Shown piece after piece: positions 1 through 7,372 of a DNA stretch of 24,304 nt. The notes under the pieces are model-generated. The model was not told the origin of the DNA, made no database searches, and worked only from the letters and a program-made list of their open reading frames with translations. Within the stretch, counting starts at the first letter, position 1; the number at the start of each line of letters is the position of its first letter. This stretch comes from Bacteroidales bacterium H4. Lineage in GTDB: Bacteria > Bacteroidota > Bacteroidia > Bacteroidales > Muribaculaceae. Both the position numbers and the translations under genes were made by a program. The stretch spans positions 1 to 24,304 of the forward strand of contig DAAP01000031.1 in assembly GCA_001701165.1 (NCBI GenBank), in the 5' to 3' direction.

Positions 1-47
1 GCCTATTTTGACACAGCCCCTTGGTGGCGAGCTTGGACTATTGTGCT

Positions 48-132
48 AATGGGAATAATGGGAAAGATGTCATACACCCATAACTCTCATTGTTCTCATA
101 GCTCTCATAGCTCCCATAACTCCCTTAATTCT
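48..132. repeat. 9-bp repeat array with inverted halves, 3' of guaA
   Basis: This array fills the start of the window just downstream of the guaA stop codon. On the plus strand, two nonamers of the type gggaataat (about 49-68) are followed by six consecutive 9-bp units at 79-132, such as cataactct, catagctct and catagctcc. The second group is roughly the reverse complement of the first. Read in the guaA sense, it is direct ATGRGANNA units, then a short spacer, then inverted units, so the RNA could fold back on itself. There is no U-tract, so it is not a standard intrinsic terminator. The same design occurs after the fumarase gene at 14427-14510. Bases 1-47 show nothing recognisable. Confidence 0.75.
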
Positions 133-149
133 GACATCCCACATTATTT

Positions 150-1673
150 TCATTCCCATTCGATGGTGCTCGGCGGCTTGGAGGAGACATCGTAGCATAC
201 GCGGTTAACGCCGCGCACGCTGTTGATGATGGTGTTGGATACATCGGCCAGGAAGTCGTAGGGTAGGCGCGCCCAGTCGGCGGTCATGGCGTCCGTGGAG
301 GTAACGGCACGCAGAGCCACGGCTTGTTCGTAGGTGCGTTCGTCGCCCATGACGCCGACGCTTTGCACCGGCAGCAGTATCACGCCGGCCTGCCAGATGT
401 CGTCGTACAGGCCGTATTGGCGCATCTTGGAGATGAAGATGTCGTCGGCGTCTTGCAGTATGCGCACTTTCTCGGGGGTGACTTCGCCCAGTATGCGCAC
501 GGCCAGGCCGGGGCCCGGGAAGGGGTGGCGGCGTATCAGATGCTCGGGCATGCCCAGTTGCCGTCCGACGGCGCGTACTTCGTCCTTGAATAGCGCGCGC
601 AGCGGTTCGCACAGCTTCAGGTGCATTTTCTCGGGCAGTCCGCCGACGTTGTGGTGGCTCTTGATGGTGGTGCCGGTGATGCTCAGCGACTCTATGCAGT
701 CGGGGTATATTGTGCCTTGCGCCAGCCATTTGACATCCTTGATTTTGCGGGCTTCCTCATCGAAGACGTCGATGAAGCCCTTGCCGATGATTTTGCGCTT
801 GGCCTCCGGGTCGGTAATTCCGGCCAGTTCGTCGAAGAATTTGGCCGAGGCATTGACGCCTATGACGTTGAGGCCCAGCCCTTGGTAGTCGCGTAAGACG
901 TTGGTGTACTCGTTTTTGCGCAGCATTCCGTGGTCCACGAATATGCAGGTGAGGCGGTCGCCGATGGCGCGGTTGAGCAGTACGGCGGCCACGGACGAGT
1001 CCACGCCTCCGCTCAGTCCGAGCACCACGCGGTCGTCGCCTAATGTCCGGCGCAGGCTTTCCACGGTGCTGTCTATGTACGATGCGGGAGTCCATTCGCG
1101 ACGCGAGCCGCAGATGTCCACCACGAAATTCTGCAGCAATTGTATGCCGCAGGTGCTGTGGAACACCTCGGGATGGAATTGCACGCCCCAGCATCGGAGG
1201 CCTCGGCGGCGATAGGCGGCCACGTGTACTTTGTCGGTGGAGGCTACTATATCCATGCCTTCGCCGACGGCGGTGATGGTGTCGCCGTGGCTCATCCATA
1301 CCTGTGCGCCGACCTCGATGCCGGTCATCAGCGAATCGGAGCTGTCCACTTCGCTGAGGATGGCACGGCCGTATTCGCGAGTGGAGGCCGGTTCGACGCG
1401 TCCGCCGCGCTGATAGGCCATCAGTTGGGCGCCGTAGCATATGCCCAGTACCGGGTAGCGCGACACAAGAGCCTCGGTGTCAACTTTGAAGGCCTTGTCA
1501 TCGTATACCGAGAAGGGGCTGCCCGAGAGGATGACGCCGATGACATCGGGATCGTCAGCAGGCATACGGTTGTAGGGGAGGATTTCGCAGTAAGTGTCGA
1601 GTTCGCGCAGGCGGCGGCCTATAAGCTGTGTCGTCTGCGACCCGAAATCGAGAATAATGATTTTTTGTGGCAT
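150..1673 (-). CDS. guaA: GMP synthase (glutamine-hydrolysing)
   Basis: GuaA aminates XMP to GMP using glutamine and ATP, the last step of cytosolic guanine nucleotide synthesis. The product is 507 aa, a normal family length. The N-terminal class I glutamine amidotransferase domain shows the nucleophile Cys79 (GICYGAQ) and the His167/Glu169 pair (GVQFHPE). The ATP-pyrophosphatase domain has the P-loop SGGVDSS at 221-227. The C-terminal dimerisation domain has HPFPGPGLAVRILGE, and the protein ends in the usual PPSTIEWE. I chose the ATG at 1671-1673 (MPQKIIILDFGSQ) because it begins exactly at the family N-terminus. The frame stays open upstream to 1865, but that extension only translates the promoter and a 9-bp repeat. 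A promoter lies 43 bp upstream, and the gene appears monocistronic. Family assignment is near certain. Confidence 0.98.
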   Translation of the reverse strand: MPQKIIILDFGSQTTQLIGRRLRELDTYCEILPYNRMPADDPDVIGVILSGSPFSVYDDKAFKVDTEALVSRYPVLGICYGAQLMAYQRGGRVEPASTREYGRAILSEVDSSDSLMTGIEVGAQVWMSHGDTITAVGEGMDIVASTDKVHVAAYRRRGLRCWGVQFHPEVFHSTCGIQLLQNFVVDICGSRREWTPASYIDSTVESLRRTLGDDRVVLGLSGGVDSSVAAVLLNRAIGDRLTCIFVDHGMLRKNEYTNVLRDYQGLGLNVIGVNASAKFFDELAGITDPEAKRKIIGKGFIDVFDEEARKIKDVKWLAQGTIYPDCIESLSITGTTIKSHHNVGGLPEKMHLKLCEPLRALFKDEVRAVGRQLGMPEHLIRRHPFPGPGLAVRILGEVTPEKVRILQDADDIFISKMRQYGLYDDIWQAGVILLPVQSVGVMGDERTYEQAVALRAVTSTDAMTADWARLPYDFLADVSNTIINSVRGVNRVCYDVSSKPPSTIEWE

Positions 1674-1715
1674 CGTCTTTTTTGTGGATGATGTAGCGGT
1701 GATTTTTAGATAGTG

Positions 1716-1723
1716 CAAAGGTA
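1716..1723 (-). promoter_or_regulatory. guaA promoter, Bacteroidetes -7 element
   Basis: The minus strand reads TACCTTTG, an exact match to the TAnnTTTG -7 element used by the Bacteroidetes primary sigma factor. It sits 43 bp upstream of the chosen guaA ATG. I see no clear TTTG -33 element at the expected distance. The 9-bp repeat array starts about 25 bp further upstream. Confidence 0.7.
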
Positions 1724-1747
1724 CGCTTTTTTTGCGAGACCCCGAAA

Positions 1748-1799
1748 GAGTCCTAAGGACCCTAAGGACCCTAAGAACCCTAAAGTCCCTAAAGTCCCG
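1748..1799 (-). repeat. 9-bp tandem repeat upstream of guaA promoter
   Basis: Five consecutive 9-bp units occupy 1752-1796. On the plus strand they are cctaaggac twice, cctaagaac once and cctaaagtc twice. In the guaA sense the unit is GNYYTTAGG. Because 9 is a multiple of 3 and no unit carries a stop, the array reads through as an artificial N-terminal extension rich in FR/LR pairs. A related array in the same sense orientation lies in the fumarase leader (12657-12700). Confidence 0.85.
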
Positions 1800-1838
1800 T
1801 CCTCCTCCGCCCATGCGTTGCGCAGCCCATCCCACATT

Positions 1839-1880
1839 AAAAAAAACAGAGCCCGCTAACCTCAACGGTCGGCGGGACTC
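1839..1880 (-). terminator. Intrinsic terminator of first T9SS gene
   Basis: On the minus strand a hairpin (gagtcccgc pairing with gcgggctc, one bulge) at 1849-1880 is followed by a run of eight Ts. It lies about 210 bp beyond the stop of the 1505-aa T9SS gene. Its loop sequence closely matches the terminator of the second paralog (7129-7169), so the two probably share ancestry. Confidence 0.8.
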
Positions 1881-2087
1881 TTAACTAATTCAGGTACGAA
1901 TTCTATACATCCGGCCATTTAGGCCGGAGATAGCCCTTACTTTTGTTCTACATTTCAGGTTAGTCAATCACGTCAGCGCATCACTGCGCCTTCATATCAA
2001 AATCAATCAGTTGTTTTCGGAGAAGGGCAGGGGCGCTTGGCCGGACTTGCCGACCCGTATGCGCCTCTGTCGCGTGGGATGCCCATG
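1881..2087 (-). other. 3' untranslated region of first T9SS gene
   Basis: About 200 bp separate the stop codon from the terminator. The region holds a perfect 7-bp stem with a 5-nt loop at 1910-1928 (tccggcc / ggccgga). It also holds a 16-bp block, ttctacatttcaggtt at 1946-1961, that recurs exactly in the second paralog's 3' region (7184-7199), with further matches at tcaatca and gcatcactgc. No credible ORF was seen. Together with the terminator and the guaA upstream elements this accounts for the 414-bp gap between guaA and the T9SS gene. Confidence 0.5.
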
Positions 2088-5000
2088 CTACTTCTTGACG
2101 ATGCGTATGGGCGTTTGTTCGTTGATTACAATCATATATACGCCGGAGGCCAGTGTGGAGACGTCCACGCTTTGGGTGTAGCTGTCTTCGCCGGCTACGC
2201 GTGCCACTTCGGCGCCGGTGCTCGAGAATACGCGGATGTCGCGTATAGCCTCGGGGCTGGTGACGGTTACCTCGGTGGTGGCCGGTACGGGGTAGGCGCT
2301 CAGGCTGTAGCCCGTGGCGTCACTTATGCCGGTTGTCCCGGCGATGGTAGCGGTGGCGGTGGTGTTCGCACTCTTGCTTATGCGTGCATTGGTGGAGGCG
2401 TACACGGCCGTGATGCGGTACTTGTAGCCCGACGGGTTGGCGTTGGTGTAGTAGTACAGCACGCACTTGTGGTCGGTGGCGTAGTTGGCTTTTTCGCGCA
2501 TGGCATAGCCTTTTTCACTCGGGCTGTCGGCGGCGGTAGTGCCGAATTTGTATTGTCCGGGCACTTGGCCGTTGGTGATTTCTTCGGGATAGTAGTGGTA
2601 GTCTTCGCCCTGCTTGAGCAGCTCGAAGTTGCTCAGCGTCTTGTAGCTGTTGCCGCCGTCGGTGGAGACTTCGACGAGGAAGTACGACACGGGTTCGGAG
2701 GACTGAGCCGGCAGTGCGCGATCGAAATCGAGGTCTACGCGGTAGGCACCCTTAGCGCTGCCCGAGCCTTCGTAGGCGTAGGCATTGGCTTCGCCTATGG
2801 CTGCCGGGTAGTCGTTTTGGTCCACTGCAAAGTTAGCGGCGCCGTGGATGATGGAGTTGTCTTTCTTGCGCTTGTAGATAGGCACAATTTCGGCGGTGTA
2901 TTTCTCCGAATCGAGGTTCTTGCTGTACTCGAGGGTGAACGTGTGGTTGGCATCCTTGACGTCGGGCTCGTTCCATGCTTGTATGATGTTGCCGGACTTG
3001 TCCTTGAGCGACACTTCGTAGTGGTCGACTATGACATCGGCGTTTTCGCTCAGGCCGTAATCGTGGTTGGTGCCGGGACGCCGCCATGTAATCTTCGAGT
3101 CAAAGTGCGTGATGTCGGTCTTGGCTTTATTGTATCCGGTGGTGATGTCCAATGTCGGGGGTACATCGGGGTACTGCACGCTGATGTACAGGCGGTACTT
3201 GGCAAAGCGCACGCCCGGAACGTACTGATAGATGTATATGCACTTCTCTTCCTTGTTGTACTCGGCGCCGTACCAGCTTGCGTTGGAGTTGCCGGCTTCG
3301 AATCGGGTGCTTTCGTCCAACTTGTTGGCTACCGTGGGCATGAGGTTGTCCTTGGAGGGCACGACGGTGGTGTAATTCTCGCCGTTCTTGCATTGTGCGA
3401 TGTCGATACGGAAGTTGCCGGGGCTGTTGCTGTTGATAGTAGTGGAGTGTAGTACAAAGAATTCGTTGTTGTACGTGAAGGTCACGCCGCCGCACTGGGT
3501 GATATCGGCTGTGTTCGAGAACATCTGGGTGTACCTGCCGTTGGCGTCTACGTACCATGTGCCGATGCCGCGTACGGTTTGGATAAATGCTCCGTTGCGC
3601 CCGGGTACGGGGAAGGCGTAGTTCTCGGTAGAGCCCCATGGATCTACATTGCGACCGAGGGCTGCGATTTCGCTGATGGGAGCGGTGAATTTCTTCACCT
3701 CTGTGGTGGTGCCGCCGTTCATCTTGATGCGGAAGACATCAGCCGAGCGGTTCATGGACATCAGCAGGAAGCCTGTGCCGTTTTTGGCGTTACCGCCGGC
3801 CGAGATGTAGTGCGTACGATAGTACTGGAGACCGTCGCCACTTTTGATAGGGATAAACCCGGAGACATTTTTATTAGCTTCGTTGTAATCGGCAATACGT
3901 TTCTTACCTTCGTCCGAATTAAAAAAGTCTTGCTCCAGATTGTAGAAGTGTTTGCCGTTGTAACTGAGTTCGGTCTCGCCGGTTTCGTTGCCATGTACGA
4001 ATGCTGTCGGGCGGTAATACAGCGAATTGGTGACTTTGACACCATCGGCCTCGTTGTCGATATATGGAGTGTCATACCAGCTGAAAGCGCCGGAGTGGAT
4101 GGCGCGACGCCATTTATTACCGCCTTCGTCTACGGCTACAAACTGGCTTTCAAGACCCCAGGTGACGACTTCGGTGTGGAGGTTGTCGCCGATGGTCTTG
4201 ATGGTCTTGGCATCGGCGCCGATGGATTTGATGCCGCCGCACCAGTCACCACGCCATTTGGCGTAAATGGCTTGTGCTTCTTCTTTCGTGATATTTGTGC
4301 CTACTGATTTTCCGTCCAAATAGTTGTTGGGAATGTAATTGCCGTTGGCTGACAGCTCGGTGCGTGCAGTCAGCTGTGCGAGGTACCACTTGCCGTTGTA
4401 GTACTGGGCCTGACGGTATATGTCGCCGGGGGCACCCCATGCGCCTACCGGCGTCTTGGCGTTGGCAAACAGGCCTTTGGCCAATACTGCATCGGCGGGC
4501 CTACCGGCCTTGTTCCACTCGTCCTCGGTCATGATGGGATAGTTGTATACGGTGTCGAGGACGTACGATGCTACGTCTTCGGCGTGCTTGATGGTAGCGG
4601 ATACCGATGTCGAGCGCGTGACGCTGCCGTCTTTCCAATAAGCCACAATCACGTAGGAGTATGTGCCGTCGGGAAGGTTGGAGTCGATATACGAACCTCC
4701 GGTGTATTTGCCCAAAATCTTGATACCGTCGCGGAATAATTCGTAGTGGTCGAGGTTCTCCGTCGAGGCCACTTCCCATGCCAGGGCGGCGGTGCGGCGT
4801 CCCTTATAGGTATCTACGGAAGTGAAGTAGGGTGCGGCGGAGGCCTTCGGCGCTACGGTGTTGGAGGAGGCGGAATTGGTCTTTTCGCCGTCCTTGGTGG
4901 TGATGGTTTGGTTCATGGTGGCGCGTACCATCAGCGAGGTCTCCACGGTGACTACAACGCCGTTCTCGGTTTCCGACCCTAAGGGCGAGTAGTTGGCCAC

Positions 5001-6605
5001 ATCGTATTTGGTGGTGTTGGCGGGTATGGTGGCGAGGTCTTGTGTCGTGGTGGTGGCGGTGCCGCCGGCGGGTGTCTTTTTGATTACCTTGACCACGGTG
5101 AAGTTCTTGATTGTGCCGTATGCCGGGGTACTCCATTCGAGGTGTGCCGTGGCTGTGGCGTCTGTCGGGTCGATGGAGGCGGTCAGGGTGATGTTGCCGA
5201 AGCCGGCATCGTAAGTCGAGGCATTGGTGCTTGTGGCGCTTGTGCCTTCGGCGTTGACGGCTATGATGCGGTATTTGTGCTGCTTGCCCGTACCGGTGGT
5301 CAGAACAAGTGTCTTCGAGGTGGCATTGCCGTCATATACCTTGGTTTCGGGCGAGTTGGTGCAGTCGTACACTTGATATGAAGTGGCTTTGTCGGCTGCG
5401 TTCCATTTCAAGTCGACCTTCTGGGACGTGCCCTCCCACTTTGCCGTGGCGGTGAAGCCGGTAACGGTTGCAGGCCTGCGGTCGTCTTTGTACTCGACAC
5501 GGACGATGCCGCCATCGGGGTCGATGCCGTAGAGCACCAGATGTCGGTCGGCTTCCTTGATGTCGTAATCGCAGAAGGTGAAGCCTGCATTGCTTATATC
5601 GTTATTCGAAACAGTCTGAGCGTCGGTGATAATGTTCTTGCCGTTGGCCACGCCATCGGTGTAGTCGATGAGGGAGAGTTTGGGCGCAGTGGTGCCGCTT
5701 GAACAGTTCATATTCAAGGACAATTTGCGGCCTTTGAAGGTGAAGAACTTTTGGCCGGTGCCGTGGATTGAACCTAAACCATTGGCGGAGAGTTCTTCTT
5801 TTACGGATCCATCGGCATTAAAGTGGATGCCGTATGTGTTGTTGAAAGACGTAATCCACACTGTGCCGTCATCCATCGGGTCTATGCTGACGTTATTCCA
5901 GTCAGAGCCTAAGCTTTTGGCTAATTGGATTTCCTTGACGGAGGTCGTCTGCTTGTTCTTGATGGTAAAGACGAGCAATCGATCTATGGCGTTTCCTTTC
6001 GTTGCAATCATGTATATCCTGCCGTCATCGGGTGTACCCCATGCACCAAATCCTTGGTATGGATTAAGTCTTGGATTTCCTGAGCAGTCTACTCGGTTCT
6101 CAAGATTGTCATTGAAAAGGTATATTGGTGAGCTTGAGGCACTACTCCAGCAATATATCTTGGTGTTGTGGTTGCTGCTGCTTGGACAATTCATAGCAAC
6201 GACCGAATTGCCCATACGGGTCATACCTAATAGTGCGGCATAGTAGCTCCCTTTTTCATTGTAGTCAATGGTATTGTCAACGCCGTTCATGTTAGCTTCG
6301 CCTTCTTGGGCAAAAGTAGTGCTATTAAGCACCTTAATCTTGTAAGATGATTTCGTGCCCATGTTGCCGTTTTGAGTCAACACCCACAATTGGTTGTTGA
6401 AAACGGTCAGACCGGCGGCGCAAACATTGCCGTTGCCGGTGGTGTTGCCGTTGTTCGGCCACCAGGCGTTGACCGGGGAGGCGTTTTTCTTGCAGTAGGT
6501 GGTGGCCCCTGCGGGGATGGTGAAAGCCTCGGCGGAGGCTCCCACCGAGGAGCCGAGCGCCGTGATAAACGCCATCAGTGTTAAGAATGCATTTTTGAAT
6601 CTCAT
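2088..6605 (-). CDS. T9SS-secreted multi-domain protein with Fn3 repeats (paralog 1)
   Basis: This 1505-aa protein is predicted to be extracellular or surface-anchored. It begins with a signal peptide (about residues 1-25, MRFKNAFLTLMAFITALGSS, then ...ASAEA). A beta-rich, propeller-like region follows (about 28-375, many Asp/Gly/Trp blade-like segments). Three fibronectin type III-like units lie at about 376-675, a second propeller-like region at about 690-1140, and more beta-sandwich modules after that. The last ~80 residues are a T9SS type A sorting domain, with YPVPA, the GVYMI motif and a basic IRIVKK end. I chose the ATG at 6603-6605 because it puts the signal peptide at the N-terminus; an upstream ATG would add 18 polar residues. 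No catalytic motif was recognised, so ligand and function are unknown. It is a tandem paralog of 7373-11773, separately terminated, with a long 5' leader. Confidence 0.88.
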   Translation of the reverse strand: MRFKNAFLTLMAFITALGSSVGASAEAFTIPAGATTYCKKNASPVNAWWPNNGNTTGNGNVCAAGLTVFNNQLWVLTQNGNMGTKSSYKIKVLNSTTFAQEGEANMNGVDNTIDYNEKGSYYAALLGMTRMGNSVVAMNCPSSSNHNTKIYCWSSASSSPIYLFNDNLENRVDCSGNPRLNPYQGFGAWGTPDDGRIYMIATKGNAIDRLLVFTIKNKQTTSVKEIQLAKSLGSDWNNVSIDPMDDGTVWITSFNNTYGIHFNADGSVKEELSANGLGSIHGTGQKFFTFKGRKLSLNMNCSSGTTAPKLSLIDYTDGVANGKNIITDAQTVSNNDISNAGFTFCDYDIKEADRHLVLYGIDPDGGIVRVEYKDDRRPATVTGFTATAKWEGTSQKVDLKWNAADKATSYQVYDCTNSPETKVYDGNATSKTLVLTTGTGKQHKYRIIAVNAEGTSATSTNASTYDAGFGNITLTASIDPTDATATAHLEWSTPAYGTIKNFTVVKVIKKTPAGGTATTTTQDLATIPANTTKYDVANYSPLGSETENGVVVTVETSLMVRATMNQTITTKDGEKTNSASSNTVAPKASAAPYFTSVDTYKGRRTAALAWEVASTENLDHYELFRDGIKILGKYTGGSYIDSNLPDGTYSYVIVAYWKDGSVTRSTSVSATIKHAEDVASYVLDTVYNYPIMTEDEWNKAGRPADAVLAKGLFANAKTPVGAWGAPGDIYRQAQYYNGKWYLAQLTARTELSANGNYIPNNYLDGKSVGTNITKEEAQAIYAKWRGDWCGGIKSIGADAKTIKTIGDNLHTEVVTWGLESQFVAVDEGGNKWRRAIHSGAFSWYDTPYIDNEADGVKVTNSLYYRPTAFVHGNETGETELSYNGKHFYNLEQDFFNSDEGKKRIADYNEANKNVSGFIPIKSGDGLQYYRTHYISAGGNAKNGTGFLLMSMNRSADVFRIKMNGGTTTEVKKFTAPISEIAALGRNVDPWGSTENYAFPVPGRNGAFIQTVRGIGTWYVDANGRYTQMFSNTADITQCGGVTFTYNNEFFVLHSTTINSNSPGNFRIDIAQCKNGENYTTVVPSKDNLMPTVANKLDESTRFEAGNSNASWYGAEYNKEEKCIYIYQYVPGVRFAKYRLYISVQYPDVPPTLDITTGYNKAKTDITHFDSKITWRRPGTNHDYGLSENADVIVDHYEVSLKDKSGNIIQAWNEPDVKDANHTFTLEYSKNLDSEKYTAEIVPIYKRKKDNSIIHGAANFAVDQNDYPAAIGEANAYAYEGSGSAKGAYRVDLDFDRALPAQSSEPVSYFLVEVSTDGGNSYKTLSNFELLKQGEDYHYYPEEITNGQVPGQYKFGTTAADSPSEKGYAMREKANYATDHKCVLYYYTNANPSGYKYRITAVYASTNARISKSANTTATATIAGTTGISDATGYSLSAYPVPATTEVTVTSPEAIRDIRVFSSTGAEVARVAGEDSYTQSVDVSTLASGVYMIVINEQTPIRIVKK

Positions 6606-6650
6606 ATTATGAAATGTAGTTAATGTTTGTTCCGAGTTTTTCACGCTGTT

Positions 6651-6690
6651 CCGGTCCAAGCTGCTCTATACCGGTCCAAGCTGCTCTAAG
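6651..6690. repeat. 20-bp tandem duplication in the leader of T9SS paralog 1
   Basis: Two adjacent 20-bp copies (6651-6670 and 6671-6690) share the 17-bp core ccggtccaagctgctct. They lie 46-85 bp upstream of the start codon, inside the presumed transcribed leader. Confidence 0.85.
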
Positions 6691-6755
6691 CCATAGGTTG
6701 TCGAGGGGAAGCGTAGTGCTTTGTATAGTGTTTCATGCGTGCTTAGTCCTGTCTT

Positions 6756-6790
6756 GTCAGTCGATGTCGGTCGATGTCAGTCGATGTCGG
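6756..6790. repeat. 10-bp tandem repeat in the leader of T9SS paralog 1
   Basis: Three complete 10-bp units of tcgatgtcRg (6761-6790) follow a half unit. The period is 10, not the 9 seen around guaA and fumarase. The array lies within the leader between the promoter at 7079-7113 and the start codon. The 767-bp gap 6606-7372 otherwise contains the leader, promoter, terminator and 3' region listed separately, and no credible gene. Confidence 0.8.
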
Positions 6791-6962
6791 TTGTCTTGCC
6801 CGGGCAAATGCGAGGACTTGTGCCCGCGATGCCACGAATGTGGATGGATGCGTGCTCTGTAACTTTTTATGTGTGTGGTGTGCCGCGGGGCGGTCTTGTG
6901 GCAGCGGTGGCGGCGTTTGGTCGTGCGTGCCTCGGGCCTATACTCCGGGAGGTTGTAGAATG

Positions 6963-6984
6963 GCCTCCGGCTTGGAGGCTTTTT
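6963..6984 (+). terminator. Orphan plus-strand intrinsic terminator
   Basis: GCCTCC - ggctt - GGAGGC is followed directly by TTTTT on the plus strand, a compact six-GC-rich-pair stem with a U-tract. No plus-strand gene precedes it; the flanking genes are both minus strand. It could end a short antisense RNA against the leader of T9SS paralog 1. A weak -7-like TAACTTTT lies about 100 bp upstream at 6860-6867. Confidence 0.5.
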
Positions 6985-7078
6985 GATAATCGGTTCGCGG
7001 ACGTTTCTTGCCGTCCGTGCCCATATGCAATAAAGTCAAGGTATGTTATATCAAGCATTGAGCCTGATTTTTGGCCTG

Positions 7079-7113
7079 CAAAGTTAAGCATTATTCCGCA
7101 TATACAGCACAAA
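7079..7113 (-). promoter_or_regulatory. Promoter of T9SS paralog 1
   Basis: The minus strand has TAACTTTG (7079-7086), an exact TAnnTTTG, with a TTTG (7110-7113) 23 bp upstream as the -33 element. The same TTTG-or-TTG, 23 bp, TAnnTTTG geometry recurs before T9SS paralog 2 and before the third T9SS gene. If used, it gives a 5' leader of about 470 nt. Confidence 0.6.
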
Positions 7114-7128
7114 AAGTGCCAAAATAAT

Positions 7129-7169
7129 AAAAAAACGAGCTCCGCTAACCTCGGCGGTCGGCGGAGCCC
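7129..7169 (-). terminator. Intrinsic terminator of T9SS paralog 2
   Basis: On the minus strand gggctccgc pairs with gcggagctc (8 of 9) at 7137-7169, followed by a run of seven Ts. It is about 200 bp past the stop codon of the 1466-aa gene. Loop and stem strongly resemble 1839-1880. It lies just upstream of the promoter of paralog 1, so the two paralogs are probably transcribed separately. Confidence 0.85.
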
Positions 7170-7183
7170 TTAACAATATTGCA

Positions 7184-7350
7184 TTCTACATTTCAGGTTG
7201 ATCAATCAATCACTTTTTCAGTGGTTTTTTTTAAGATGCGTGCTGCATCACTGCAGTACTAAGTAATTCTATTAATTACTTGCTTCTTAGGGCTTCACTC
7301 GCACAAGCGAGCGGTGGCCCTGCGAGCACGTGCCAACCTCGGTCGGCACG
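7184..7350 (-). other. Structured 3' untranslated region of T9SS paralog 2
   Basis: Between stop codon and terminator lies a series of hairpins: CGTGCC/GGCACG (7329-7350), CTCGC/GCGAG (7298-7311), a perfect 8-bp AAGTAATT/AATTACTT (7261-7281), and GATGC/GCATC (7235-7249). The 16-bp block ttctacatttcaggtt (7184-7199) is identical to the one in the 3' region of paralog 1. No ORF was found. Confidence 0.5.
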
Positions 7351-7372
7351 GCCGCATATATCAAAGTATCAA

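Noticed and set aside
1674..1865. N-terminal extension of GuaA
   Set aside because: It translates the -7 promoter element and 9-bp repeats; family members start at the MPQKIIILDFG position.
2037..3452. Long plus-strand open frame antisense to T9SS paralog 1
   Set aside because: Its Gly/Val/Ala-rich translation has no domain and mirrors the coding strand's codon bias; the minus-strand protein has a clear signal peptide and sorting domain.
6610..6619. 10-bp complementarity between the leader of T9SS paralog 1 (6610-6619) and its own 3' UTR block (1948-1957), a possible 5'-3' mRNA pairing
   Set aside because: Only 10 bp, does not extend on either side, and paralog 2 shares the 3' block but not the 5' partner, so chance is likely.
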